Shown here piece after piece: positions 1-9,092 of a stretch of DNA of 64,000 nt. Position 1 is the first letter of the stretch, and each line of letters begins with the position of its first letter. The position numbers were made by a program, and so were the translations under genes. The notes beneath the pieces are model-generated. The model was given only the letters and a program-made list of their open reading frames with translations, made no database searches and was not told the origin of the DNA. Source of the DNA: Chloroflexales bacterium ZM16-3 (GTDB taxonomy: Bacteria > Chloroflexota > Chloroflexia > Chloroflexales > Chloroflexaceae); contig RYFE02000010.1 of the NCBI GenBank assembly GCA_004138175.2, positions 103,264 through 167,263 on the forward strand, in the 5' to 3' direction.

Positions 1-4
1 CGCC

Positions 5-1198
5 ATGCTGGGCCTGGCCATGCTGGCCTTTGCCCTGCTGCTCTCGGCCTGCTCGGGCGGCACCGCCCTCGGCACGGTGGAGGCCAGCGCGGATAGCTAC
101 GCTCCGTCGGAGACGAACCAGCCCCTGACGATCAGCTACCTGATCGGGCGCGATGCGACGGTGGATGTGTATCTGCTCGATGCGGCGGGCACACGCTATG
201 ATCTGCGGCGCGGCCAGCCGCGCAGCGCGAGCCCTGACCCCTATGTGTTGCGGTTCGACGGGACGGTGCCGACGAGCGACCCAGTGCTGCTGCGGCGGCT
301 GTTGCCGCCCGGCACCTATACCATGGTGGTTGTCGCCCAGGCCAGCGGCGGCGCGCCCGAGGAGCGGCGGCTGCCCCTGGCGATCACTGGCAGCGATCTG
401 CCCATCCCCGATGTGCAGAACCTGCTTGTCTCGCCGCAGACGATCTCGCCCAACGCCGATGCGGTACACGATGTGACCGAGATCACCTACCGGCTGCCGG
501 TGAGCGCCACGGTGAATATCGACATCACCGCGCCCACTGGCGAGAGCATCCCGGTGGTGACGCGCGAGGAGGAGGGGCCGTACGAGCAGCACCACGTCTG
601 GAACGGTAAGCGACCCAACGGCTCGCTGCTGCCCTCGGGCGTCTATACCTACACGGTACAGGCCGAGGATGACTACGGCAATCTGGTGCGGCGCCATGGC
701 CAGATCACGCTGGAGGATGTTGGCCAGCCCGAGGCCCGGATCGTCTACGCCAGCATCGCGCCGCAGCGGCTCATGCTTGGCGAGGTGCTCACGGTGACGA
801 TCCGGGTGAAGAACACCGGCACGGTGCCTATCCGTACCTACGGCCCACCCAGCGGCTACCAGTATACGACTGATGATGTCTTCTCCTCGGTCGATGGCGG
901 GCGCTACACCGCCCAGGCCGGCGGGTTCTGGCGCGTCGGGCTCGACTGGGACGCCAACAGCGGCGGTGGCCCCAAGCGCTACCCCTTCCGCTGGGCGCTC
1001 TCGCCGAAGCCGCCCGAGCAGTGGAAGGTGTCCGGCGTCGAGGACTGGCTCATGCCCGGCGAGGAGGTGGAGGTGATCGGCCAGGTGGTGATCCTTCAGC
1101 GCGAGACGAAGATGGGATTCTATGTCGGCCTGATCCAAGACGGCGTCGGCTTCTTCCAGGATCGCAGCGCGCGCACGATTGTGGAAGTGGGCTTCTAA
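5..1198 (+). CDS. FlgD-Ig-like lipoprotein, start probably upstream of the window
   Basis: Predicted exported lipoprotein of 397 residues as read from the first in-frame ATG. A hydrophobic stretch runs directly into a lipobox (LLSAC, Cys16), so it should be cut by signal peptidase II and lipid-anchored. The usual basic N-terminus of a signal peptide is missing, so the true start probably lies just before the window. Residues about 140-235 resemble the FlgD/FlgN-type Ig fold seen in secreted beta-sandwich proteins (SPNADAVHD, then a NGSLLPSGVYTYTV turn). The C-terminal third looks like a second Ig-like domain. No catalytic motif is visible; a role in surface adhesion or assembly is inference. 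A VWA protein follows on the same strand. Confidence 0.7.
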   Translation: MLGLAMLAFALLLSACSGGTALGTVEASADSYAPSETNQPLTISYLIGRDATVDVYLLDAAGTRYDLRRGQPRSASPDPYVLRFDGTVPTSDPVLLRRLLPPGTYTMVVVAQASGGAPEERRLPLAITGSDLPIPDVQNLLVSPQTISPNADAVHDVTEITYRLPVSATVNIDITAPTGESIPVVTREEEGPYEQHHVWNGKRPNGSLLPSGVYTYTVQAEDDYGNLVRRHGQITLEDVGQPEARIVYASIAPQRLMLGEVLTVTIRVKNTGTVPIRTYGPPSGYQYTTDDVFSSVDGGRYTAQAGGFWRVGLDWDANSGGGPKRYPFRWALSPKPPEQWKVSGVEDWLMPGEEVEVIGQVVILQRETKMGFYVGLIQDGVGFFQDRSARTIVEVGF

Positions 1199-1296
1199 TC
1201 TAAACTCATTGTCATTCTTTGGGGCTGGAAGGCGCGCTTCCTAGCGTGTATGATGAAGTGCAGGTGTCGTATATCTCTCGGTGAAAGCACCTCTCT

Positions 1297-2934
1297 ATGC
1301 GCCAGCGTCTTCTTCTCTCCCCGCTGCTCGTCGCTCTGACCATTCCGCTGCTGCTTGTGGCGATCTCTGGCGCGGGCGCTACGCCCGCGCTGACCGCATC
1401 TGTTCACTGCGTCTACCTGCCGATGGTGATGGTGGCGGGCTCTCCTCCGCTCTCCCTGCCGCGAGGTGCGGCCAGTGCTGACCCGCACTGTCCAAGCGTC
1501 CCCGCACCTGCCCCTGCCCCGCCAACAGCTACCGTCACCCCGACCCCGACCGCCACCATGGTGCCTGCCCAGGTTACAGGCGGACTGCGCCTGCTGCCGG
1601 AGTATGCCGGTGCTGCGGTGAACCTGCGGGTTCCGCGCTACCTGGTGGTGTTCGACGCGAGCGGCTCGATGAGTGCCAACTTTGACGGACAGTGCAATGA
1701 GACCGGCACGATTGTACAGTGCTCCAATGGACCGCCCGGCTACCCGGACGTGCAGGTGATCAACACCGGCACGATCCACTACTGGCGGACTCAACAAGAG
1801 CGGCGGATCTACGTGGCAAAGCAGGCGCTGATACGGCTCGCCAGGCTGGCCAATATGCCGGGCAACGCCAGCTATGATAGCACCCGACCCGCCGATCAGA
1901 TGGCGGTGGTCTGGTTTAACGAGGGCGCTCCGACATCCAATGTGCTGTCGTTCTCAAGTAACCCGGCCAGCATTACGAACTTTATCATCAGGGCGAATAA
2001 CATCAACGGCAGCTACCGCAGCGAAGGCGGCACCAACGGGGCGGCGGGGCTCTACCGGGCGCAGTTGCTGCTGTCGGCTGCCTCGCCCACGGTGGACATT
2101 AACGGGCAGACCTACACCTATGAGAACCATGTGATCTTTATCACCGACGGGATCTCGAGCGGGTTCTTCGACCCAACACGGGCCGATCTGTGGGGCGGCC
2201 AGAGCCTCGCCAACACCTACCCGGCGAATAGCTACTGCAACCGCTTGGGCGCCCTCGTCGTTGAGAGCGCTGTGTGCCAGACGACGGATGGCGGCGGGAT
2301 GTTTAACGGCTGGGATCGGCCGATCACCCAGATGATCAATGTCAGCCAGACCTACCTCACGAGCGGCATGTACGGCCCGACTGACGTGTATGTGGTGGCG
2401 ATCTCGCATGTCGCCACCACCGGCCTGAGCGACGGGGTGCCCACCAACTCGACGGATTACTTCTTCCCCGCCCCTTCGCTGGAGACCTACGCCGATGGTA
2501 CGAATAATGTCGATGCGATTATCGACACGATCTACAGCCGCACGCTGCCGAACGCGACGATCTGCCAGCCGATGACTGCAGGAGACTGGGCCTCTAGCAT
2601 CGACGCGGCCCACCTGCCGGATGGCGCGTCGCCGCTGGGCGAGGTGGCGCTGACGAGTGTGAGCACAGGGGTCTCGTACACCGCGCCGATCACGCGCGAC
2701 CCGACCACGGGCGAGCTGAGCTACCTGTTCACAGGGCTTTCTGCGGGCAGCTACCAGATCCAGGCATCGCTCTTCTACAAGGGCGATGACGGGGTGACGC
2801 GCATATACAGCAAGCTTGATGTGGCGGGCACGCTGCTAGATACGCTAGATGTGACCCTGAGCGGGCAGACTCAGACGCTTGATATGCTCTCGCTGCGGCT
2901 AGGCGGCGATGTGTGCGCCACGCCGCAGAAGTAA
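1297..2934 (+). CDS. Secreted von Willebrand factor A domain protein
   Basis: 545-residue protein with an N-terminal hydrophobic segment (about residues 5-27), a Pro/Thr-rich linker (about 66-90) and a VWA domain from about residue 115. The metal-ion-dependent adhesion site is clear: Asp120-Ala-Ser122-Gly-Ser124 (FDASGSMS), with a later GGTNGAAGL threonine loop and an FITDG aspartate. VWA domains of this kind bind a protein ligand through a divalent metal; the ligand is unknown. The region after about residue 420 is beta-rich and may be a carbohydrate- or Ig-like module. The last codons, including the TAA stop, fall inside a sequence matching the end of the MITE family found elsewhere in this window, so the C-terminus may be repeat-derived. 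Confidence 0.85.
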   Translation: MRQRLLLSPLLVALTIPLLLVAISGAGATPALTASVHCVYLPMVMVAGSPPLSLPRGAASADPHCPSVPAPAPAPPTATVTPTPTATMVPAQVTGGLRLLPEYAGAAVNLRVPRYLVVFDASGSMSANFDGQCNETGTIVQCSNGPPGYPDVQVINTGTIHYWRTQQERRIYVAKQALIRLARLANMPGNASYDSTRPADQMAVVWFNEGAPTSNVLSFSSNPASITNFIIRANNINGSYRSEGGTNGAAGLYRAQLLLSAASPTVDINGQTYTYENHVIFITDGISSGFFDPTRADLWGGQSLANTYPANSYCNRLGALVVESAVCQTTDGGGMFNGWDRPITQMINVSQTYLTSGMYGPTDVYVVAISHVATTGLSDGVPTNSTDYFFPAPSLETYADGTNNVDAIIDTIYSRTLPNATICQPMTAGDWASSIDAAHLPDGASPLGEVALTSVSTGVSYTAPITRDPTTGELSYLFTGLSAGSYQIQASLFYKGDDGVTRIYSKLDVAGTLLDTLDVTLSGQTQTLDMLSLRLGGDVCATPQK

Positions 2935-2949
2935 CGCGGTGCGGTATTG
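2921..2949 (+). repeat. Probable MITE remnant overlapping the VWA stop codon
   Basis: CCGCAGAAGTAACGC is followed after two bases by TGCGGTATTGC. These match the left inner and right outer ends of the 114-bp MITE family (copies at 16533, 20547 and 29528) with the middle deleted. The TAA in GAAGTAAC is the stop codon of the VWA gene. There is no target duplication, so this may be a decayed copy or a chance resemblance. Confidence 0.4.
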
Positions 2950-3149
2950 CTTCTATGATGATAGGCTCCCTGCCGCGCCAGGCGTGTCGTTTACGCCGGG
3001 CGCGGCATTTATGTGTGCAGGGCGTTTGCATGTATGCGCCCGTGGCGACGGTCTGCTACAATACAGCTACACCGTACGCGCCCCTTTCTCCTCACCACCG
3101 CAGCATCACACCCCGACGAGAGACCCTGCCACAGATCAGGAGGTTCGAC

Positions 3150-5627
3150 GTGCCACTGCAGATCGTCGCGCTCAGCGGCCCCCTGGCGGGCCGTGCATTT
3201 CCACTTGGCTCCGCGCCTCTTTCCCTTGGACGAACGCCCGAGAATACGGTTGTTATCGCCAGCGGGCTGGCCTCGCGCCGCCACGCCGAGCTGCGCCCTG
3301 AGGGCGGTGGCTATGTCCTATACGATTTGGGAAGCTCGAACGGCACCTCGGTGAACGGCCAGCGCGTGCAGTCCCACCGGCTTAATCCCGGCGACGTGAT
3401 CACCATTGGCGATGAGTCGTTTCGCTTCGTTGCCCCGGCGATGGACAGGACTCTGCTGGCTACGCCGCCGCAGCCGGTGCCAACGCAGCGTGCCGGGATG
3501 GTTACGCCGCCCCCGCCCTTGCCGCCCATGGCGGGGCAGGGGTTTGGCATTCCGCAAGGTGTGCCGCCAGCCGCGCCGCGACCTCGCTCGCGCCTGCCGA
3601 TCTTCATCGCCGTTGGCCTCATACTGGCCTGCGTGGTGATGGCTGGCATTGGCGGCGGCGTCTTTCTGCTCACCCGATCTGGCGGCGGCGGCGGCGGCAC
3701 GACATCGGCCACCCGCGAGCCCGTCGCGACCATATCGGCAGCCGGGGCCACGCCCGGCCCGGCGCCCACCCGCGCCGCAGGCGGTCAGGACGCCGCGTGG
3801 ACAGTGCTGGTCTACCTCGACGGCGACAATAACCTGGAGTCTGACGCGCTGACCGACTTCGCCGAGATGGCCCAGGTCGGGTCGAGCGACCAGATCAAGA
3901 TCGTCGTCCAGCTCGACCGAGTCTCCTCGCGCGAGTCGTGGGATGACACCACGGCGGGTAACTGGGACGGCACAAAGCGCTTTCTTGTCGAGAAGGGCAT
4001 GCGGCCCACCGATTCTAATGCGGTTGAGGATCTGGGCGAGCAGAATATGGGCGACCCGGATGTGCTGGCCGACTTTGTCAGCTGGGGGATCAGCAACTAC
4101 CCGGCCCAGCGCTACGCCCTGATCATCTGGGACCACGGGGCCTCGTGGCTGGGGATCGCCAGCGATGACACCTCGGAGGATCAGCTGAACCTGCCGGAGC
4201 TTGGCGCGGCCCTGGAGACGGCTCGCCAGAACACATCCTATGGCACGCTCGACCTGATCGGCTTTGACGCCTGCCTGATGGCCCAGATCGATGTGCTGCT
4301 GGCCGTCGAGCCATACGCCCAGGTGGCGGTGGCCTCGGCCGAGCTTGAGCCAAACCAGGGCTGGGCCTGGGACACCTGGCTGGCTGCCCTGGCTGATGAC
4401 CCCGGACAGGACGCGCTGGCGATCGCGCCGAAGATCGTCGAGAGCTATATCGACTCCTACCGGTTCGCTGGTGCCGACGAGGTGACGCTCTCGGCCTTCG
4501 ATCTGAGCAAGCTCGCCCCGCTCACCCAGCAGGTGAACCGGCTCTCGCAGGCTATGCTCGCCGACATGGGCCGCTCGTACAATGCGATCGGCCAGGCCCG
4601 CTCCTACGTGGATGTCTACGCGCCCTCCTACTCCGAGGAGTTCAACGCGGTTGACCTGGGCCAGTTCGTCGAACTGCTCCCTGACCAGGGGGCGACGGGC
4701 GAGGTGGCGGCGGCGGCGGCTGATCTGGGCGACGCCCTCGGCCAGTCCCGTATCGCCAATGGCGCAGGCAGCTACCACGCCAACTCAAGCGGCCTATCGA
4801 TCTACTTCCCGCAGCTGGCCGAGCTGTATGTGGACTCCTACGAGCGCGGGTCGCCCCTGCCCCGGGCCACGAAGTGGGCCGACTTCCTCAAGGGCTACCA
4901 CAGCGCCGGCGACACAGCCGTGACGCAGCCGACGATCAGTGGGCTCCAGATCGACAGCACCCTGGTAAGCACCAGCGCGCCGGTCAGGCTCAGCGGGTCG
5001 CTCAGCGGCAGCGATATCGCCTATGTCTTCTCATTTATCGGCATCCCTAACGCCAGCCGCGACACGGTGGACCTGATCTATGTAGACTATGTCTACCCGC
5101 CGGGGACGACGCAGGGCGACGACCCGCCGGTCTGGCCGGATGGGCAGTTCGACCTGAGCCTGACCTGGGATGCGACGAGCTGGTACCTGAGCAATGGCCA
5201 GAGCCAGATCGAGGCGCTGCTAGGGCCGGTGAAGTACGGCAGTAACTTCTATGGCGTCGAAGGAGTCTATACTTCGCAGGCCACCGGCGAGCAGATCGAC
5301 GCGGGCCTGATCTTCAATGTGCAGGGCGACGCGGGCGAGCTGGTGCGGATCTGGGGCTTCCCCAAGAGCAAGCAGGACTCGCAGCCCTACGAGCTGAAGC
5401 CAGCCCCCGGCGATACCTTCACCGCATACACGCGCAGCTACACCGACACCGGCGGCAGCCTGGACCCGGCCCGCGTGCAGGGCCAGACGATCACCTTTGG
5501 CGACACGCCGCTGACTGCCAGCTATAGCTCGACGCTGAGCGGCGACTATGTGATGGGCTTCCTGGTGCGCGACATCGCCGGGAACTTTAGCTATGACTAT
5601 GTCGACGTGACCGTCGACAACCCATAG
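3150..5627 (+). CDS. FHA domain - transmembrane - clostripain-type (C11) cysteine protease
   Basis: The GTG at 3150 is chosen because CAGGAGG lies just upstream and the FHA domain starts at once; the open frame continues further upstream without a ribosome site. The protein has 825 residues. Residues 1-95 are an FHA phosphothreonine-binding domain (GRTPENT, SRRHAEL, LGSSNGTSVNG). A Pro-rich linker follows, then one membrane segment (about 150-174) and a Gly/Thr linker. A family C11 peptidase spans about 210-520, with the catalytic pair His329 (WDHGASW) and Cys375 (GFDACLM). The C-terminal 250 residues are beta-sandwich-like. The topology places FHA in the cytoplasm and the protease outside. 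Clostripains cleave after Arg/Lys; the substrate here is unknown. The FHA partner could be a Ser/Thr kinase such as the one at 35175, which is inference. Confidence 0.85.
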   Translation: MPLQIVALSGPLAGRAFPLGSAPLSLGRTPENTVVIASGLASRRHAELRPEGGGYVLYDLGSSNGTSVNGQRVQSHRLNPGDVITIGDESFRFVAPAMDRTLLATPPQPVPTQRAGMVTPPPPLPPMAGQGFGIPQGVPPAAPRPRSRLPIFIAVGLILACVVMAGIGGGVFLLTRSGGGGGGTTSATREPVATISAAGATPGPAPTRAAGGQDAAWTVLVYLDGDNNLESDALTDFAEMAQVGSSDQIKIVVQLDRVSSRESWDDTTAGNWDGTKRFLVEKGMRPTDSNAVEDLGEQNMGDPDVLADFVSWGISNYPAQRYALIIWDHGASWLGIASDDTSEDQLNLPELGAALETARQNTSYGTLDLIGFDACLMAQIDVLLAVEPYAQVAVASAELEPNQGWAWDTWLAALADDPGQDALAIAPKIVESYIDSYRFAGADEVTLSAFDLSKLAPLTQQVNRLSQAMLADMGRSYNAIGQARSYVDVYAPSYSEEFNAVDLGQFVELLPDQGATGEVAAAAADLGDALGQSRIANGAGSYHANSSGLSIYFPQLAELYVDSYERGSPLPRATKWADFLKGYHSAGDTAVTQPTISGLQIDSTLVSTSAPVRLSGSLSGSDIAYVFSFIGIPNASRDTVDLIYVDYVYPPGTTQGDDPPVWPDGQFDLSLTWDATSWYLSNGQSQIEALLGPVKYGSNFYGVEGVYTSQATGEQIDAGLIFNVQGDAGELVRIWGFPKSKQDSQPYELKPAPGDTFTAYTRSYTDTGGSLDPARVQGQTITFGDTPLTASYSSTLSGDYVMGFLVRDIAGNFSYDYVDVTVDNP

Positions 5628-5661
5628 GGTTGCCTGCTGCGGGCCGCAGCCTGTCTCATTT

Positions 5662-5702
5662 CCTATTGCAGGCTGGCGGCGAAGCCGCCAGCCTGCAATA
5701 GG
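5662..5702. repeat. Perfect 19-bp-arm palindrome with GAA loop
   Basis: Arms 5662-5680 and 5684-5702 are perfect complements around GAA, with the centre GGCGGC-GAA-GCCGCC. A partial copy of the same centre follows at about 5713-5728. It lies between the protease and permease genes and could act as a transcript-stabilising or terminating hairpin. The same centre recurs at 22386, 43296 and (imperfectly) 57323. Confidence 0.85.
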
Positions 5703-5747
5703 AAGAATCTGAGGGCGGCGAAGCCGCCACACCCCCCCGGAGGAACG

Positions 5748-7004
5748 ATGACCTTTCGCGATATGCTGGCCACCGCCCTTGAGAACTTAGGTCGGCGCAA
5801 GGTGCGCACCGTGCTCACATCGACCGGCGTGATCGTCGGCATCCTGACGATCGTGACCATGGTTTCGCTGGGGGTGGGCGTGCAGAGCGAGGTGCGGACA
5901 CAGTTCGCGTCGCTCGGCCTAGAGAACCTGTTTGTGCGGCCGGGGCAGCAGGCCGAGCAGGATTTCTTCACGCGCTACGCGGCGCCGCAGCGCGACCACC
6001 CGATCACCCCGGCGGTGATCGCGGCGTGGGAGCAGACGCCGGGCGTGGTGAGCGTGACGCCGGTGATCGAGCTGACCGGGGTGGCTAGCTCGCTAGAGAT
6101 GCCGGGCGGCGATCTATCGCCGGTGTCGGTTGTGGCCCCACGGATCTTCACGCCAAACCCCTTCCAGCGCCCGGCGACGGCGGTGGCTGGCACGATCTCG
6201 CTATCGGCCGAGAGCCGCGGCGAGATGGTGCTTGGCCAGGGGGCGCTGCCTAAGGGCGTGACGCCCGAGGATGTGCTCGGCAAGCAGCTCACCATCGTGC
6301 TGCGCAGCCCGCGCGGCGAGAGCCAGCGCTTCCCGCTGACGGTGGTGGGCGTGAGCGACAGCAGCAGCGCCGAGGTGCAGGCGCCGGCCCTGGACATGGC
6401 CGAGATGAAGTCCTGGTGGTTCAACACGCCGGACTACCTGGGCACGCAGGGCTACGATACGGCGGTGGTGCGGGCGAAGGATGTGAACACCGCCACGCAG
6501 TTGCTGGGCACCTTCCGCGACGCCGGCTTTGTGGTGCAGTCGCTTGAGCTGATCTTAGATGTGGCCAACCGGGTGTTTGCGCTGATCAATGTGATGCTCT
6601 CCTCGATCGGCGGGCTGGCCCTGTTCGTGGCCAGCCTGGGGATCGTCAACACCATGATCATGGCGATCTACGAGCGCACGCGCGAGATCGGCACCCTGAA
6701 GGCAATTGGTGCATCACGTGGCGACATCCGCAACATGTTTATGATTGAGGCCGGCCTGATCGGCGCGCTGGGCGGGGTGGTCGGCATCATCGGCGGCTGG
6801 CTGCTCGGCATCCTGCTGAACCAGGTGATCGCCTGGTACATCGCTCAAGAGAAGCTGCCGATCCAGGCGACGTTCTTTGTGACGCCGTGGTGGCTGGCCC
6901 TGGCGGCGCTGGGCTTCGCCGCCCTGGTGGGAGTTGTCGCCGGGCTCTACCCGGCGGCGCGGGCCGCCCGGCTCGACCCGCTGGTGGCCCTGCGCTATGA
7001 GTAG
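5748..7004 (+). CDS. ABC transporter permease, MacB/FtsX type
   Basis: 418 residues with the MacB-type layout: one N-terminal membrane helix (TSTGVIVGILTIVTMVSLGV), a periplasm-like MacB_PCD domain (about 50-250), and three C-terminal helices of the FtsX domain. The signature NTMIMAIYERTREIGTLKAIGAS is visible as the stretch from NTMIMAIYERT to KAIGA. GGAGG sits 5 bases before the ATG. Such permeases need an ATPase partner; none is adjacent, so it may use one encoded elsewhere. The substrate (lipoprotein, peptide or cell-wall hydrolase control) cannot be told from sequence. Confidence 0.85.
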   Translation: MTFRDMLATALENLGRRKVRTVLTSTGVIVGILTIVTMVSLGVGVQSEVRTQFASLGLENLFVRPGQQAEQDFFTRYAAPQRDHPITPAVIAAWEQTPGVVSVTPVIELTGVASSLEMPGGDLSPVSVVAPRIFTPNPFQRPATAVAGTISLSAESRGEMVLGQGALPKGVTPEDVLGKQLTIVLRSPRGESQRFPLTVVGVSDSSSAEVQAPALDMAEMKSWWFNTPDYLGTQGYDTAVVRAKDVNTATQLLGTFRDAGFVVQSLELILDVANRVFALINVMLSSIGGLALFVASLGIVNTMIMAIYERTREIGTLKAIGASRGDIRNMFMIEAGLIGALGGVVGIIGGWLLGILLNQVIAWYIAQEKLPIQATFFVTPWWLALAALGFAALVGVVAGLYPAARAARLDPLVALRYE

Positions 7005-7024
7005 TGGGAAGGAGCGACGAGGCG

Positions 7025-8293
7025 ATGACATACCCGATCAGCGTGTTGATCGCTGGCCTACAGCAGGCAGACCAGGATGTGATCAGCGGGTGCTATACGC
7101 CAGCCACGCTGGCGCAACTCGCGCAGAGCCTCGCACGGATCACCTTCTCTAAAGACCCGGGCGTGATCGTGGCGATCAGCAACGAGCCGCAGCGGGCATG
7201 GGTCGATCTCGCGCTGCGCGGGGCGAGCGCCCCGGTGCGGCGGGTGGATCTGCCGTCCGCCCGGCGTCAGCCGCTTGGCTTTGTCCTGCTCGGCGTTGGC
7301 CAGACGAGCGGCTTCGCCCTGGCGGCATCCCCGATCACGCCGCTGGATCGCGACGAGAGCCTCTGGCTCTACGATGCGCTCTGGAGCTGTGGCCCGGCGG
7401 CCCTGCGCGGCGTCGCCAACCAACTGCACGAGTCGCTCGACGCCGAAACCTCCCGCCGCATTGACGCACTCCAGCCCCCTGAGCCATCCGCCCTGCTCCA
7501 GCTCAGCAGCGACCTGCTCGACTTCGCCGCGCGCCAGCACAGCACCCTCGGCGTGGCCAACCGCTCGCTCACCGAGCGCATGCGCAACCAGGAGGACCAG
7601 ACGCGCATGATCGTCCACGACATGCGCGCGCCGCTTCACACCCTGCTGATCAGCATCAAGGCGCTCCAGCGCCAGCGCTTCGACCCCGAGGGTCGCAACG
7701 AGCTGCTGGAGGTGGCCCGCGACAGCGCGGGCTACCTGCTCAACCTCACCGAGACGGTGCTTGACTCGGCGCGGCTAGAGACGAGCGGCTGGTCGGTGAA
7801 GCGCCAGCCCATGCGCATCTTGAACCTGGTACAGTCGGTCTGCGACCCGCTTGAGCTGGCGGCGCGGCCCGACCAGGCCCGACTCCAGCACAGCGTGGCC
7901 GACGATATGCCGGTGATCTGGGTTGATCGCGGCCTGCTAGAGCGGGTGCTGACGAACCTGATCACGAACGCGATCAGGTACACGCCGGCCAGCGGCGAGA
8001 TCGGCGTATCGGCCCGGCTTATCCACGATGACCACGCGGTGGAGATCAGCGTGAGCGACACTGGCCAGGGCATCCCCAAGGAGGCCCAGGAGCATATCTT
8101 CGAGCGCTTCTACCAGGCCAACGATAGCGACCGGCACCGGGGCACCGGGCTCGGCCTGTACTTCTGTCGGCTCGCCGTGGAGGCCCACGGCGGCAGCATC
8201 GCCGTGCAGAGCACCGTTGGTGAGGGCAGCACCTTCATCATCGTCCTGCCGGTTGATCCTCCTGAGGAGGAGGGCGACGCACCGCCGCGATGA
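7025..8293 (+). CDS. Sensor histidine kinase with DICT-like N-terminal domain
   Basis: The ATG at 7025 is preferred because GGAAGGAG lies upstream; a GTG overlapping the permease stop at 7004 is the alternative. The protein has 422 residues and no membrane segment, so it is cytosolic. Residues 1-150 resemble the DICT sensory domain common in cyanobacterial and Chloroflexi kinases. Then come HisKA with phospho-acceptor His198 (IVHDMRAPL) and a HATPase_c domain with N-box (NLITNAIRYTP, Asn315), G1 (SDTGQGIP), F-box (FERFYQ) and G2 (GTGLGLYF). No response regulator gene is adjacent; the regulator at 49484 is an unproven candidate. It starts 20 bases after the permease and is probably cotranscribed. 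Confidence 0.88.
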   Translation: MTYPISVLIAGLQQADQDVISGCYTPATLAQLAQSLARITFSKDPGVIVAISNEPQRAWVDLALRGASAPVRRVDLPSARRQPLGFVLLGVGQTSGFALAASPITPLDRDESLWLYDALWSCGPAALRGVANQLHESLDAETSRRIDALQPPEPSALLQLSSDLLDFAARQHSTLGVANRSLTERMRNQEDQTRMIVHDMRAPLHTLLISIKALQRQRFDPEGRNELLEVARDSAGYLLNLTETVLDSARLETSGWSVKRQPMRILNLVQSVCDPLELAARPDQARLQHSVADDMPVIWVDRGLLERVLTNLITNAIRYTPASGEIGVSARLIHDDHAVEISVSDTGQGIPKEAQEHIFERFYQANDSDRHRGTGLGLYFCRLAVEAHGGSIAVQSTVGEGSTFIIVLPVDPPEEEGDAPPR

Positions 8294-8327
8294 ACACCGG
8301 ATCGGAGAGGCGCGACGCAACCTGCCC

Positions 8328-9083
8328 CTACAGCAGGTCGTGGGTGCGCTCGTCGATATAGAGCGCGGCAGCCAGCAGCGGGCAGGTTGGCAGCGGCGCG
8401 CCCTTGAGATCGTTGCGCACGCTCTTATAGCGCCCGCTGATCGCCAGGCCCTCGGGCGTGATCAGGCGGTACTCACCCGTCACGACTAGGTCGTTATCGC
8501 TGTCGGTGGCAGCCGTATAGCTCAGGATCTCGGCGGGCACCAGCCGCCCCTCGTCGCGCATCCAGCGCGCCCGCCGCACGCCCCTGACGAGGCTTGTGAG
8601 CACCACCCCGATAAAGCCATTCCAGATCAGGCTGAAGGCCGTCAGAAAGAGCGGCATAGCCAAGTGGTTCTCGTCCGCGAGCCGCGAGCTCGACGGGTCG
8701 CCGCCCATATACTCCACCGCCACCCGCTGGCCCTCGATCAGATCATTGTAGTGCTCGTGGCTCAGCGAGACCCGCCCGTCGAAGCTGCGATCCTCGGGCG
8801 TCACGTAGCGGTACTCGATGAAGTAGGCGGTATCATCGCCGGTATTATCGACCGTCTTTCCGATCACCACCGCCATCGTCTGCCGGGCGTCGGCGCTGAA
8901 GCGGATCCAATCGAGCCATGTGGCACCGGTGAAGATCAGGATGAACAGGCCGGCGAGCACGAAGGGGGAGAAGAGAGCCAGCCCGCAGCCCATGCCCCGC
9001 CCTCCGGAGGCTGTCGGCGGGCGGGCGGCCAGACCCTGAACAAAGGGGCGGTTGCGCTCATCGAGCAGAAATAGCGTGTCCAT
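8328..9083 (-). CDS. DUF3592-like membrane protein
   Basis: 251 residues with two hydrophobic helices (about 32-55 and 145-170) enclosing a beta-rich domain like DUF3592 (VIGKTVDNTGDDTAYFIEYRY, read as a short stretch near residues 73-92, then GQRVAVEYMGGDP). A second similar beta domain follows the second helix. The family function is unknown. It lies 9 bases after ftsK on the same strand and is probably translated from the same message. It converges with the histidine kinase gene, leaving a 34-base gap. Confidence 0.6.
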   Translation of the reverse strand: MDTLFLLDERNRPFVQGLAARPPTASGGRGMGCGLALFSPFVLAGLFILIFTGATWLDWIRFSADARQTMAVVIGKTVDNTGDDTAYFIEYRYVTPEDRSFDGRVSLSHEHYNDLIEGQRVAVEYMGGDPSSSRLADENHLAMPLFLTAFSLIWNGFIGVVLTSLVRGVRRARWMRDEGRLVPAEILSYTAATDSDNDLVVTGEYRLITPEGLAISGRYKSVRNDLKGAPLPTCPLLAAALYIDERTHDLL

Positions 9084-9092
9084 AGTGCCGTA

